Of a DNA stretch of 64,000 nucleotides, positions 9,127 through 18,713 are shown piece by piece (within the stretch, counting starts at the first letter, position 1; each line of letters begins with the position of its first letter). The position numbers and the translations under genes are program-made. The notes under the pieces are model-generated. The model saw only the letters and a program-made list of their open reading frames with translations. It was not told where the DNA came from and did not search any database. Source of the stretch: Bacteroidales bacterium WCE2008 (GTDB taxonomy: Bacteria; Bacteroidota; Bacteroidia; Bacteroidales; UBA932); the NCBI GenBank assembly GCA_900167925.1, contig FUZM01000004.1:305216-369215 (forward strand). The letters run 5' to 3'.

Positions 9127-10815
9127 CTATAGGGCCATCAGAACCAGCAGCTGGGCGACGAGCACCCTCATGAACATAGTGAGCGGATATACTGTGGCGT
9201 AGTTGACTGAAGTATAGTCGGTACCGTATGCGCTCTGGGCGAAAGCCAGTACCGGAGGGTTGGTCGATCCGCCGGAGATAAGACCGCAGATCTGGTAGAA
9301 ATTGAGCTTGAATACCAGGCGGGAAACAAGCATCATTATTATTACCGGGACAAGGGTGATCAGCGCTCCGTACAGAATCCACCAGTAACCTCCGTTGACG
9401 ATTGAGCTGACGAATGTTTCTCCCGCGCCGAGACCTACGGCAGCCATGAAGAATGATATTCCGATTTCACGGATCATCATGTTAGCGCTGTGGGTGGTGT
9501 AGGTCGTTATCTTGTACCTAGGGCCGAAGTGTCCGAGAAGTATAGCAATGATAAGCGGGCCTCCGGCAAGTCCGAGCTTGACCGGCTGAGGGATGCCCGG
9601 GAAGTGGATAGGCATGGATCCGAAGATAACTCCCACGGCGATTCCGAGGAAGATCGGGATAAGGTTCGGATGGTCCAGGTCGGCCGGTTTGTTGCCGACC
9701 ATCTTGGCTACAAGGTTGATTTCTTCCTCGTCGCCCACGACTTTGAGAGCGTCTCCCATCTGAAGTATAAGGCCCGGGCGTGCGACAAGCTCGACTCCGG
9801 CTCTTATGACTCTGGTGACGGATACATTATAGTTCCTTCGGATTCCGAGTTCGGCGAGCTTGCGGCCGTTGATCTTGGACTTGGTTATGACCAGTCTTCT
9901 GGTAACCATAGTCGCATCCATTTTTCTCCAGTCGTCGACATGCATAGGGACTTCTTCTCCGAAGATTATCCTTATCTGGTCCACGTCGTTGTTGGAAGTA
10001 ACGATAAGCAGTCGGTCCCCTTCGTGGAATACGGTGTCCGGGCCCGGAACGGAGATCACTCCGTCATGCAGTATCCTGGATACGACGAATTTCTCTCCGG
10101 AGCTCATTTCTTTCACTACTTCTTTGAGGGTCTTCCCGAAGACGGCCGGGTTACGCACTTCGCAGTGCATTCGCCTTGCGGTATCGGCAACTGCATCGTC
10201 TTTCTCGAGTTCAGTCCTCTCCTTATTGAGGTCGATCCTGAATATAGCCTTGAACAGAATGACCATGAAGAGGACGCCGAGAACGCCGACCGGATATGCG
10301 ACGGCATAGGCCGAGGCGAGGGACGACGACTCCGCAGCTGCAGCAGCGGCAGGAACGCCCTGGGCCATGAGGCCGTCAGAGAGGGTCTGCTGGGCGGCAC
10401 CGAGACCCGGCGTATTGGTCACGGCTCCGGACATCACGCCGACCAAAGTGGTCAGTGACTCGCCGGAGACGATGGAGATTACATATGTTGTCAAAACGGC
10501 AAGCAGTACCAGAGCTACGGCAAGCATGTTGAGCTTGACTCCACCCTTAAGGAACGAGTGGAAGAAGCCGGGACCAACCTGAAGTCCTATAGAGAATACA
10601 AAGAGGATGAGGCCGAAATCCTTCATGAACGCAAGTGCGGTAGGATTTGCCCTGAAGCCGAAATGGCTCAAGATAATTCCGATGAAAAGTATCCATGTGG
10701 AGCCGATGGAGACTCCCTTGAACTTGAATCGTCCGAGATAAAGTCCGACGGCGATGACGATACCAAAAAGCAGTACGGTATGCGCTATGCCCGTACCAGT
10801 GAAAAGATCATTCAT
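9127..10815 (-). CDS. AspT/YidE-type putative transporter with two TrkA-C domains
   Basis: The 562-residue protein has about five N-terminal transmembrane helices, a central soluble region with two RCK/TrkA-C-like modules (HEGDRLLIVTSNNDVDQI and LQMGDALKVVGDEEEINLV), then about five or six C-terminal helices. The last helices carry ISGGSTNPPVLAF, typical of this antiporter family. Related proteins include aspartate:alanine exchangers and E. coli YidE/YbjL. The substrate is unknown. It sits 3 bp after the thioesterase gene and 6 bp before the NUDIX gene in the same unit. Confidence 0.85.
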   Translation of the reverse strand: MNDLFTGTGIAHTVLLFGIVIAVGLYLGRFKFKGVSIGSTWILFIGIILSHFGFRANPTALAFMKDFGLILFVFSIGLQVGPGFFHSFLKGGVKLNMLAVALVLLAVLTTYVISIVSGESLTTLVGVMSGAVTNTPGLGAAQQTLSDGLMAQGVPAAAAAAESSSLASAYAVAYPVGVLGVLFMVILFKAIFRIDLNKERTELEKDDAVADTARRMHCEVRNPAVFGKTLKEVVKEMSSGEKFVVSRILHDGVISVPGPDTVFHEGDRLLIVTSNNDVDQIRIIFGEEVPMHVDDWRKMDATMVTRRLVITKSKINGRKLAELGIRRNYNVSVTRVIRAGVELVARPGLILQMGDALKVVGDEEEINLVAKMVGNKPADLDHPNLIPIFLGIAVGVIFGSMPIHFPGIPQPVKLGLAGGPLIIAILLGHFGPRYKITTYTTHSANMMIREIGISFFMAAVGLGAGETFVSSIVNGGYWWILYGALITLVPVIIMMLVSRLVFKLNFYQICGLISGGSTNPPVLAFAQSAYGTDYTSVNYATVYPLTMFMRVLVAQLLVLMAL

Positions 10816-10818
10816 AGC

Positions 10819-11580
10819 TTAGAATTTAATCGCTGTGCAGAAAGCCTGACGGTCGTCGACCTTGCCTTCGACATACCACGTGTCGCCTTCGACGTGACGG
10901 TAGAGCGATACGGTATCGCCCTGCTTGGTCTCATGGTTGAAGTTGATCGTGAGCTCTTTGATAGGTTTTTCTGCAACAATATTATAATCAATGCAATCCA
11001 TAGCCCAGACAACGTATTTAGCGTTGTTTGTGTGACCGACGAGATCTATGTCAGAATAGCTGACAACATGGTCGGTGACATGCTCCGGTTCCACGCCTCT
11101 CGGCATCATTACTTTATCGGCCGGGTTTTCGATTGCGGGTTCTTTGCAGACAGTAGTGTCCGGGATCATCTCGACTACATCTGTGGTGCGGACCATGCGT
11201 CTCTGCACGACGTCGAGAATAACCCAGGAGCTTGTACCTCTTACTTTGGTCTTACCTGCGAGGTCTTTAATCATGAAGTCCCTGAGATAGAACGGGCCTG
11301 CAGGGCCTTTGTGCCAGGTCGAGATCTCGACTTTTTCTCTCCAGACGGGGACATCATCGAAAATGAAATGCAACCTTGACAGCACCCATGCAAGGCCGGA
11401 CGGTTTGAGTTCTTCGTAGCCGAAGTGCATCGCATCGGCGGCGAGGTAGGCCATTTCCTGAGCCAGGTCCATAAAGGCGGCCGGTTTGAGTCTGAGGGCT
11501 CCGTCGACATCATAGCAGCGGATCTCTTCCTCCTTGACTACATACTTGCTATCATCAGTTATTATTCCTTTCATTTTCAA
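10819..11580 (-). CDS. Acyl-ACP thioesterase
   Basis: The 253-residue protein matches the bacterial FatA/FatB-like acyl-ACP thioesterase family (double hot-dog fold). The first hot dog includes LAWVLSRLHFIFDDVP and HKGPAGPFYLRDF; the second includes SDIDLVGHTNNAKYVVWAMDC, which holds the Asp/Asn/His-type active-site positions. It releases free fatty acids from acyl-ACP in the cytoplasm. It is the first gene behind a strong Bacteroidota promoter (11613-11643) and leads a ten-gene unit that continues to murI. Confidence 0.88.
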   Translation of the reverse strand: MKMKGIITDDSKYVVKEEEIRCYDVDGALRLKPAAFMDLAQEMAYLAADAMHFGYEELKPSGLAWVLSRLHFIFDDVPVWREKVEISTWHKGPAGPFYLRDFMIKDLAGKTKVRGTSSWVILDVVQRRMVRTTDVVEMIPDTTVCKEPAIENPADKVMMPRGVEPEHVTDHVVSYSDIDLVGHTNNAKYVVWAMDCIDYNIVAEKPIKELTINFNHETKQGDTVSLYRHVEGDTWYVEGKVDDRQAFCTAIKF

Positions 11581-11612
11581 TTACTTTATTGCCAATCTCG
11601 GCAAACCGGATA

Positions 11613-11643
11613 CAAAGATACATTTAAACTCGGAATCGTCAAA
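11613..11643 (-). promoter_or_regulatory. Promoter of the thioesterase-to-murI unit
   Basis: On the minus strand a -33 TTTG (11640-11643) is separated by 19 bp from a -7 box TATCTTTG (11613-11620). Both elements and the spacing match the Bacteroidota consensus. It is the only good promoter noticed upstream of the tightly packed minus-strand genes. Confidence 0.75.
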
Positions 11644-11667
11644 AACTGAAACGATAAAAAAATTATC

Positions 11668-11675
11668 TATATTTG
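11668..11675 (+). promoter_or_regulatory. -7 box for the small membrane protein gene
   Basis: TATATTTG matches TAnnTTTG and lies 26 bp upstream of the ATG at 11702. No good TTTG was found at the expected distance. Confidence 0.45.
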
Positions 11676-11701
11676 GCCTCATTTTTTTCAAGAAAGCATC
11701 T

Positions 11702-12103
11702 ATGAAGATCAACAAGAAGTGGCTGCTGGTAATAGCGGCAGCGCTCTGGGGTTTCCCCGGAATCATGCTCTTTGCAAAAGGAGTACGCATCGGCTCCACC
11801 ATGCCGGAGAAATGGTGGCTCTATCTGATAGCTGTAGCAGTTCTGGCGCAGTTCCTGCTCATGTTCACAAGAATCGTGGACAGATACTCGGCCTTTACGC
11901 TCTCGGGTGATGAAGAGAAGAAGTCTATAATCTACATGTTCCCGCCAAAGGGATGGATAATACTGGTGGTGATGCCGTGCCTTGGAATACTGTTCAAGCA
12001 CTTGCCGTTCATTCCCCGGGAATTCTATCCGGCCTTCTACCCCGGACTGGGAATCGCGCTGGTCTATGCGGCCTGGCGTTTCATCCGCAACTCAATGAAA
12101 TAA
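11702..12103 (+). CDS. Small integral membrane protein
   Basis: This 133-residue protein is not recognised as a named family. It has about four hydrophobic segments (for example WLLVIAAALWGFPGIMLFA and LYLIAVAVLAQFLLMF, then two near the C-terminus), so it should sit in the inner membrane. The frame stays open 168 bp further upstream, but the -7 box at 11668-11675 lies inside that extension, which favours the ATG at 11702 (MKINKKW). It is divergent from the thioesterase gene and followed by a hairpin terminator. Confidence 0.7.
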   Translation: MKINKKWLLVIAAALWGFPGIMLFAKGVRIGSTMPEKWWLYLIAVAVLAQFLLMFTRIVDRYSAFTLSGDEEKKSIIYMFPPKGWIILVVMPCLGILFKHLPFIPREFYPAFYPGLGIALVYAAWRFIRNSMK

Positions 12104-12109
12104 AAAAAT

Positions 12110-12140
12110 AACCGCCGGCGAATTTCGCTGGCGGTTTTTA
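12110..12140. terminator. Bidirectional intrinsic terminator
   Basis: ACCGCCGGCG and CGCTGGCGGT form a 10-bp stem with one wobble pair around AATTT. A T-run follows on the plus strand, and a longer T-rich run follows on the minus strand. It can therefore end both the small membrane protein transcript and the tRNA-Val transcript coming from the right. Confidence 0.8.
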
Positions 12141-12141
12141 G

Positions 12142-12216
12142 TGGGAGCAGAGGGAGTCGAACCCCCGACCCTCTGCTTGTAAGGCAGACGCTCTGAACCA
12201 ACTGAGCTATGCTCCC
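12142..12216 (-). tRNA. tRNA-Val (anticodon TAC)
   Basis: Acceptor arms GGGAGCA and TGCTCCC pair fully, the T-arm carries GGTTCGACT, and the seven-base anticodon loop reads CTTACAA, giving anticodon TAC for valine. The 3' CCA is not encoded, so it must be added after transcription. A -7 box lies just upstream at 12254-12261. Confidence 0.95.
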
Positions 12217-12253
12217 AAGCTATTTGCAACCCCGCTATTTTCAAACGGGATTG

Positions 12254-12283
12254 CAAAGATACTTAAACTTTTTTAATCCGCAA
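12254..12283 (-). promoter_or_regulatory. tRNA-Val promoter
   Basis: Minus-strand -7 box TATCTTTG (12254-12261) with a TTG at 12281-12283, 19 bp away. The same arrangement precedes the tRNA-Asp gene in this window. Confidence 0.6.
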
Positions 12284-15200
12284 CAATTTTCCCGAAAAAT
12301 TTATCATTAGCCCTGTAATGCGGCGCATAGAAGGATTCAATCGACACTACAGGTGCCGAGAAGACGCCTCTGCGAGTCACATGGAACTCTTCCTCGATGG
12401 TCGTCTTTTCTTCAGGATAACTGTCGAAATAGTAGTTGGTACAGTCGCTGCGCACTTCCCTGTAACCGCCCCAATAATACCCGGAGAACTGGGATACAGG
12501 ACTGAATGCAGCCTCCCTCGGAGCAGTAAGTTTCACAAAGCTCCTGTTTTCTGCGCTCCAGATATTGTACCTCGCGATGATCTTGTCACCGGCAGCAAGA
12601 GACTCCCCTCCCTTCAGTTCCACAGGCTTGCCGTCAGCGCCAACTTTCAGATATGTCTTTGATATCTTATATCCATTTCCGGCAGACTTGATTTCGGAGA
12701 ACGGTTTCGAATAATTGGCAGAGAGGGCCATCACTTTCGTAGAAAGGACTGACTCCGAACCATCCAATACCGTAACCAGGGTCTCCACGAACGCAGGACT
12801 TGCCTTCCATTCCTGGGTCTCTTTCTGGAGCATCAGCCAAATTCGGATTCCGTCGGCGACTTCCGACTCCGGGGCCGTCTTGGAAAGAAGGTTGCAAATC
12901 ATCGAGTGCATATATGCCTCATCCTCAAGCATTCCGCGGAATGGCATCACTGCATTAGGGTAATATATTCCGCCGCCGTCATGCTTCACTGCATATTCGA
13001 GGACTGACTTGACCTCCGCTTTCATAGACATGGAAACCTTGTATGAAGCAAAGAGACCCGCGCCCCACGCTTTGGCAAGGTCCAGACCCGCATCGGAGGA
13101 CGACAGGTTGGACAATACACTGAGACGCTGGACCTTCTGATAGATGTCTCCCCTTGCGGAATAATCTCCGATGGCATCAGGGGAAAGATAATGCTTGGCA
13201 AATTTCCGGAAACTGTCGAACCGGTCCTTTTCCGCTTTTGATTCAGGTCTGGAGAACCCGACTTCCGGATACATGGACCTGACATACATGTATGATGCAT
13301 CCATGAGTCTGCCTCTCCAATAAGGGATGTCTCCGTCAAAATGAGCCTTGTCCAAGTATTTGACCGACTCGGTCATGTCCGGTATTGAGATCCCCCTGTC
13401 GCGCAGGCGTGCAAATCGCTCGAGAACCCTCGAAGTGACGGCTTCGGAGGACTTCATCCCCGCGAACCAGCAGAAACCTCCGTCTGCATTTCTGCAGGCC
13501 ATTATCTTTTCAAGGAGAGCGTCGTCGCCGGCTTCCCTCGGAGATACTATCCTGGAAGAAAGCTTCCTGACGATATAAGCCGATGTGAGCGATATAACGT
13601 CATCCCCCTTCGGGTCGAACTCTTCTGGCATCGCCTCGGTAAGCATGTCAAGAATAGAAACGACTCTGACTTCCGCATCTTTGCCGGAGACGTTCACAAA
13701 CCTGGAACGTAGTTCTTTTTCCGCTGCTTTCTGGTCCATGCCCGGAAGGATTACCTTCGAATGGCTTTCGGTAAGTGTCTGGACAGGTTCCGTCACAGGG
13801 ACGGACACGAACATGCCGTCCGAATACCTGCCTCCGTCGAAGACGGCCTTGAGCCCGATTTCCCCGACCTCGGAAGCCTTGAACGGGAAAGACGCAGAAG
13901 CGGCCTTGCCGGCCTGTATGTCCAGATGCTTCTTGTGCACTGCGACCGGCTTGAGGTTTTCATGGTCCTTGCCCGGATACACATAGAGATACAGGTCTCC
14001 GGAAGCCGGGGACTCGCTGTCGGCAGAAACATTCACAACGATGTTGCACATATCCCCGACATAAAGGAAACGAGGCTCGAGCATGGACACCTTGACCGGT
14101 ATGGAGACGACCATGTCACGGCTGGCCACGGCGCTGCGCACTTTCTTGTCATGGGCAAAAGCCCTTACGACAAATGTCGAAAGCTTGTCAGAGGCATTGA
14201 ACTCGAAGCTCACCTTTCCGTCGGCATCAGGCCTCAGCGACGGCAAGAAGCACAACGCATCCGCGAAATCGGAACGGATAGCGGGCTCCGCACCGTCAGA
14301 AATACTCTGATTCCGGTCCGGAATTGAAAAAGAGACCACTTCTTGTTCAGCAGCGACAAATGAATCTTCGTGAACACCAGAGGCTTTTGTCGCCGACATA
14401 CGCAACCCTCTACTGTTGGACATCCCAAATCCGATAGCAACAGCCTCTTCATAAACCAATTCACCCCCGAAACCAAAACTACTGCCTTCATGTGTTTTGA
14501 TGCGGGAATACTCCGGAAGGATTTCGCTCAGATATATTGGCTGTTCAAATCCTGATGAGCCGGATGATATCCCGTCCATGGCTTTCTCATATATGCTTAC
14601 AGCAACGTCGACACCCGGCCTGGTCTTCATGCTGAACCTGCACTGGTCAGCCGGAAGCGTCCTGTCCATGAAAGATGAGAAGTCCACGAACAGGTCCTCT
14701 TTCTCCTTTTTTCGCGAATAATTCTGATAATGGGAATAAGAAGTATTGTCTTTGAAGTAAAACACCTGCATGACGACATGATCCGGATATGAGTCCAAAT
14801 ATGGCATCCTTACCTGGACAAGAGAGCCTTCCTTACCGCGACATCCCTCCATCTGGATCATCTGCATCCTGAGCACTTTACCTTCATATCCGTATAAAGT
14901 TGCGACAGCCCAGACAGGGCCTGTCCCGGAACCGAGCATAAGGGTAACGTCCTCACCGCGTGAGACTTCGCTTTCCCCGTTTATGAACAGACCGGAAACT
15001 GGCGCATCCAGATACTTCGCATCATGTTTCAACCTCAATATAGCCATTGAGGCATGCCCCGATTTAATGTTGAATAAATCCCCTTTGTACGGACTCAAGT
15101 CCAGGTTGAACTCGCGTCCGGAAAGAGCTGTTCCCTTAGTCAGTTCCTTTCCTTCAGAATCCGTGAGTGTATACTCAATAGGCACATCCTCGAAATGTCC

Positions 15201-17339
15201 ATCCAGTATAAATGTAACCTTAGCGAAATCATCCCGTATAATTTTGCATAAGCCAGATTTATCAAACCTGCCATCAACCTTGTTTGACACAGAGACAGAG
15301 ACATATTTCCACCTAGGGATATTGATGTAATACTCCTTGCTGACAGTTTCACCTGTAACGTCGGATATTCTCAGAGAAACCCTGGAATACCCGTACTTCG
15401 CAACGAACGAAAGCACGAAAGTGCCATCGTCATTAAGGGAGCACTCAACCGGATGCGAAGCACTACCATATCGCGTTTCGTAAAGAACAGCCCTCACAGA
15501 TGCGCCGGACAGAGAATGTCCGGAATAAGAAGAGACTCGTCCAGTAACCTTGACCGTATCACCTTCGTTCCACAACTTGTGACTCTCGTCAAAATCAATC
15601 ACGAAAGATGGCAACTCATATTCATCCACATTAAAGAATTCCGAACATAATTCCCGACCTTTCTGACTAACCTCCAGACAGTAGTGGCCATTCCGCCTTC
15701 CCGTTGGAATTACGAATTTGCCCATAACTGCACCAAACTCATCCGTAACCAATTCCGTCTCCTCGATTTTCTTCCCCTCCGGATCAAGCAAGGATACCTT
15801 GATCTTCTCGTCTGGAAGCACATGAGTACTCTTCCCTTTCACAAAGAGGATGAGTTTGTAATCTAACGTTTCACCAGGTTTATAAAACGGCTTGCTTTTC
15901 AACACTTGACATCCGACCACATCCTCAGCATAAGTTATCCACGCATCATGTTCCTTTTCGACATAGAGCCTTCCACTAGATTTTTTCAGTCCCTTTGCAT
16001 CATTATACCCTGCTTCCAGATAGACATGATCCCTTTTCAAATTATCTATCAAGCGTTGAACAGGTTCGCCCATTTTCGTGAATCCATAAAGAGCAAGGTT
16101 CTCTTGCGAGAGCACTTTCCTATCAGAATCATAGACGGTTACGGTGACTGCTTCCAAAGGTTTACCTGTCTTGGCATCAGTCACATACACCTTATGGCCA
16201 TCAGAATCATGGCGGTATGCAATGGACAACGAATACTTATTATAAGAGCCCTTCCTCCACTTCTTCTGTCTGTTGCTATTGTATCTTATAGAATAGGTTC
16301 CGTCAGAGATTTCCGGAATCATGTCAGTTTTCTTGTCCCACACATAGAAGTGATCGCCATCGCTGACAAATTTGAACGTATGGATAGGCTTCCCGACCAA
16401 ACGGCCGTCAGTTTCATTATACATCGAAACAGTCGCTTCCTCGCAATTGCGCATACTGACCGTTATGCTATCTCCGTCAAAAGTACAGGTAACATCCGAT
16501 GAGTTAAGCTCTTTTATCAAATCCCTGACATTAGTAATAGGAGATGCGATCGATTTCTCTTTACCTTTAAAGGCTTTCCTCTTCCTCTCGAAAGCATTAC
16601 ACCTACTCGACAAGTCTTTATACTTTGGAATATCAGCAGACTTATCTCCATCCAAAGAGTCAAACTCCATAGACAGCAGTTCAGCCTCGGGGAAGAGGCC
16701 TATGGCCTTGTCCTGATACTTTCCGACGAGAGCAGTCAAGGCTCCCTTCTTGTCCGAAGCGCGGCAGGCCTCCAGATATTCAAGATATCCTTCGCCGGGA
16801 TACCTGCCCTTCCAATGGTCCTTCAAGTCCAAAAAGCCCGAATCACCCCAATTACAGGTATCCCAAAGCGCATATTCATAGTCGTTCGCAAAGCCGACGA
16901 CAGTCTTGAACTCACTGTCACGGTAGAAGTCATCGTTCCTGACAGACTCCATAAATGGGCGTTTTTCCTTTATGAACGACAGTTTCTCCGCGGCGGATGC
17001 GCCCTGGAACTCACTCATCCAGCTGTATGTGACAATAGGATAATCAAAAGCGCTGACCTGCGCTTTCAGGATGCTGTCAGCGGCCTCACGCTCCTTCCAG
17101 TTCACGTCGATCCGGTTCTCGTGAGCCGAAGTGACAGCCTTGTAGAAATCATACGGAAGACGACGTTGCGTAGCTTCCGCAATAATGCGGTCAAGAATCT
17201 CTGCCTTCTCTTTCGGCAGATCCTTCTTCGAATAATCATCGTACTTTTTCCACAAAGATTCCATTTTGTTTCCAAACGAAAAAGAAGTGACCAGCAAGAA
17301 TGCCGCCACTACTGAAGTGATCACCAGTATAGGTCTCAT
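12273..17339 (-). CDS. Alpha-2-macroglobulin-like protein (MG2 and A2M domains)
   Basis: A 1688-residue exported protein with an N-terminal signal or anchor segment (ILVITSVVAAFLLVTSFSF). MG2-like strands include KPFYKPGETLDYKLILFVKG near residue 480 and YELPSFVIDF near 580. The A2M central domain follows (SFEFNASDKLSTFVVRAFAH, near residue 1050), then an alpha-helical C-terminal half. Bacterial alpha-2-macroglobulins are thought to trap foreign proteases in the periplasm. I see no CxEQ thioester motif, so any trapping would be non-covalent. It lies 11 bp behind folC, not next to a PBP1c gene as in many Proteobacteria. The middle third is unusually AT-rich. Confidence 0.85.
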   Translation of the reverse strand: MRPILVITSVVAAFLLVTSFSFGNKMESLWKKYDDYSKKDLPKEKAEILDRIIAEATQRRLPYDFYKAVTSAHENRIDVNWKEREAADSILKAQVSAFDYPIVTYSWMSEFQGASAAEKLSFIKEKRPFMESVRNDDFYRDSEFKTVVGFANDYEYALWDTCNWGDSGFLDLKDHWKGRYPGEGYLEYLEACRASDKKGALTALVGKYQDKAIGLFPEAELLSMEFDSLDGDKSADIPKYKDLSSRCNAFERKRKAFKGKEKSIASPITNVRDLIKELNSSDVTCTFDGDSITVSMRNCEEATVSMYNETDGRLVGKPIHTFKFVSDGDHFYVWDKKTDMIPEISDGTYSIRYNSNRQKKWRKGSYNKYSLSIAYRHDSDGHKVYVTDAKTGKPLEAVTVTVYDSDRKVLSQENLALYGFTKMGEPVQRLIDNLKRDHVYLEAGYNDAKGLKKSSGRLYVEKEHDAWITYAEDVVGCQVLKSKPFYKPGETLDYKLILFVKGKSTHVLPDEKIKVSLLDPEGKKIEETELVTDEFGAVMGKFVIPTGRRNGHYCLEVSQKGRELCSEFFNVDEYELPSFVIDFDESHKLWNEGDTVKVTGRVSSYSGHSLSGASVRAVLYETRYGSASHPVECSLNDDGTFVLSFVAKYGYSRVSLRISDVTGETVSKEYYINIPRWKYVSVSVSNKVDGRFDKSGLCKIIRDDFAKVTFILDGHFEDVPIEYTLTDSEGKELTKGTALSGREFNLDLSPYKGDLFNIKSGHASMAILRLKHDAKYLDAPVSGLFINGESEVSRGEDVTLMLGSGTGPVWAVATLYGYEGKVLRMQMIQMEGCRGKEGSLVQVRMPYLDSYPDHVVMQVFYFKDNTSYSHYQNYSRKKEKEDLFVDFSSFMDRTLPADQCRFSMKTRPGVDVAVSIYEKAMDGISSGSSGFEQPIYLSEILPEYSRIKTHEGSSFGFGGELVYEEAVAIGFGMSNSRGLRMSATKASGVHEDSFVAAEQEVVSFSIPDRNQSISDGAEPAIRSDFADALCFLPSLRPDADGKVSFEFNASDKLSTFVVRAFAHDKKVRSAVASRDMVVSIPVKVSMLEPRFLYVGDMCNIVVNVSADSESPASGDLYLYVYPGKDHENLKPVAVHKKHLDIQAGKAASASFPFKASEVGEIGLKAVFDGGRYSDGMFVSVPVTEPVQTLTESHSKVILPGMDQKAAEKELRSRFVNVSGKDAEVRVVSILDMLTEAMPEEFDPKGDDVISLTSAYIVRKLSSRIVSPREAGDDALLEKIMACRNADGGFCWFAGMKSSEAVTSRVLERFARLRDRGISIPDMTESVKYLDKAHFDGDIPYWRGRLMDASYMYVRSMYPEVGFSRPESKAEKDRFDSFRKFAKHYLSPDAIGDYSARGDIYQKVQRLSVLSNLSSSDAGLDLAKAWGAGLFASYKVSMSMKAEVKSVLEYAVKHDGGGIYYPNAVMPFRGMLEDEAYMHSMICNLLSKTAPESEVADGIRIWLMLQKETQEWKASPAFVETLVTVLDGSESVLSTKVMALSANYSKPFSEIKSAGNGYKISKTYLKVGADGKPVELKGGESLAAGDKIIARYNIWSAENRSFVKLTAPREAAFSPVSQFSGYYWGGYREVRSDCTNYYFDSYPEEKTTIEEEFHVTRRGVFSAPVVSIESFYAPHYRANDKFFGKIVAD

Positions 17340-17350
17340 ATTTTATTTAA

Positions 17351-18673
17351 TTACGCCTCGTCAGGTTTGCGAAAACAAGGCAATGCTTCTGCAACTGCAA
17401 ATGTCGAGCCACCTATGTAAATCAACGGCTTACCGAAAAGATTCCAGTCTCCGGAAGCCATCTCGAGGGCATAATCCACAGCATCGCGCACAGAGTCGCG
17501 GACGAACAGACGGGCTGTGGACATACCGTGCCGGCGACAATAGGAACGGTATTTTGACATTATCTTCCTGGCAGGAAGAGCACGGCTCGTAGAAGGAGTC
17601 GTGAAAATATATGTGGCCTTCTCCGGCATGAGCGGAATTATGGACTTGAGATCCTTGTCAGACATGACCGCATAGATTATTATCAGCGTGGCATATTCCC
17701 CGGATTCGAGAAGCCCGCTGAGCTGGGCGAAATTGTTCCGCAGGGCATGGGCATTGTGGCCGATGTCGCAGATTACGTCCGGCTGGTCCGAAATCTTCTC
17801 CCAGCGGCCGTGGAATCCCGTCCTAGCGGCCGTATGGACAATACCGTCCATGATCTCCGGCGTGACCTTGATCCCGAGAGCGTCCAGGCTGCAGAGTACT
17901 GTCCGGAGGTTCTTTCGCTGGTACTCCCCCTGCAGGTCCATCTCCGCAAGCATCTTGTCCATGCTGCCGAGCGCCGACGGGTCCGAATGCTCGGCGATGG
18001 TCAGCTGCGAATCCATCTTGGCAGCCCGCGTCAGGAAGACTGTCCATGTCTCCGGCGTCACCTCTCCGACGACGGCAGGAACGCCTTTCTTTATGATTCC
18101 GGCCTTCTCCCGAGCGATCTTGGCGAGCGTATGGCCGAGGATGTCGCAATGGTCGAGTCCTATACTGGTGATCACCGACAGCTCCGGAGTGATGATATTC
18201 GTGCTGTCGAACCGGCCCCCGAGCCCGACTTCGATGACGGCCCAGTCGACCCCCATCTCTTCGAACCATTTGAACGCCATCGACGTAGTAATCTCGAAGA
18301 AAGAAAGATCCAGCCTCTCGAACTCGCTGCGGTATTTCACTATGAAATCATACACCCACTCCTTCGGGACCATCTCTCCGTCCACCTTCATCCTTTCCCG
18401 GAAATCGAGGATGTGCGGAGAAGTATAAAGTCCTGTCTTGCAGCCGTTTGCCATAAGAGACGAAGCCAGCATGCTGGAAACGGACCCTTTGCCGTTGGTA
18501 CCGGCGACATGGACCGTCTTATAGCTGCGGTGCGGGTGACCGAGGAGAGCATCGAATTCCTCCATACGGTCGATACCGGGCTTGTATGCTTCGGTGAACT
18601 TGGCTTTCTGGACGGACGGAAACCTCTTGAACAGCGCTTCAATCTCCTTGTTGTACTCCTCCTCGAAATTCAT
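17351..18673 (-). CDS. folC: Folylpolyglutamate synthase / dihydrofolate synthase
   Basis: FolC adds glutamate to dihydropteroate or reduced folates using ATP. The P-loop VAGTNGKGSVSSML and the following TGLYTSPHILDFRERM are characteristic of the Mur-ligase-like FolC family, and SVITSIGLDHCDILG matches the central domain. I chose ATG 18673 (MNFEEEYNKEI, 440 residues). The frame extends 33 bp further upstream to 18706, but a -7 box occupies 18704-18711, making that start unlikely. The A2M-like gene follows 11 bp later and is probably cotranscribed. Confidence 0.94.
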   Translation of the reverse strand: MNFEEEYNKEIEALFKRFPSVQKAKFTEAYKPGIDRMEEFDALLGHPHRSYKTVHVAGTNGKGSVSSMLASSLMANGCKTGLYTSPHILDFRERMKVDGEMVPKEWVYDFIVKYRSEFERLDLSFFEITTSMAFKWFEEMGVDWAVIEVGLGGRFDSTNIITPELSVITSIGLDHCDILGHTLAKIAREKAGIIKKGVPAVVGEVTPETWTVFLTRAAKMDSQLTIAEHSDPSALGSMDKMLAEMDLQGEYQRKNLRTVLCSLDALGIKVTPEIMDGIVHTAARTGFHGRWEKISDQPDVICDIGHNAHALRNNFAQLSGLLESGEYATLIIIYAVMSDKDLKSIIPLMPEKATYIFTTPSTSRALPARKIMSKYRSYCRRHGMSTARLFVRDSVRDAVDYALEMASGDWNLFGKPLIYIGGSTFAVAEALPCFRKPDEA

Positions 18674-18703
18674 AAGATTATATGATGTTATTGTTTTTGC
18701 CCC

Positions 18704-18711
18704 CAAATTTA
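18704..18711 (-). promoter_or_regulatory. -7 box of folC
   Basis: The minus strand reads TAAATTTG, a match to TAnnTTTG, with transcription expected to start near 18698. It lies two bases from the oppositely directed -7 box of the next gene. Confidence 0.55.
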
Positions 18712-18713
18712 CT

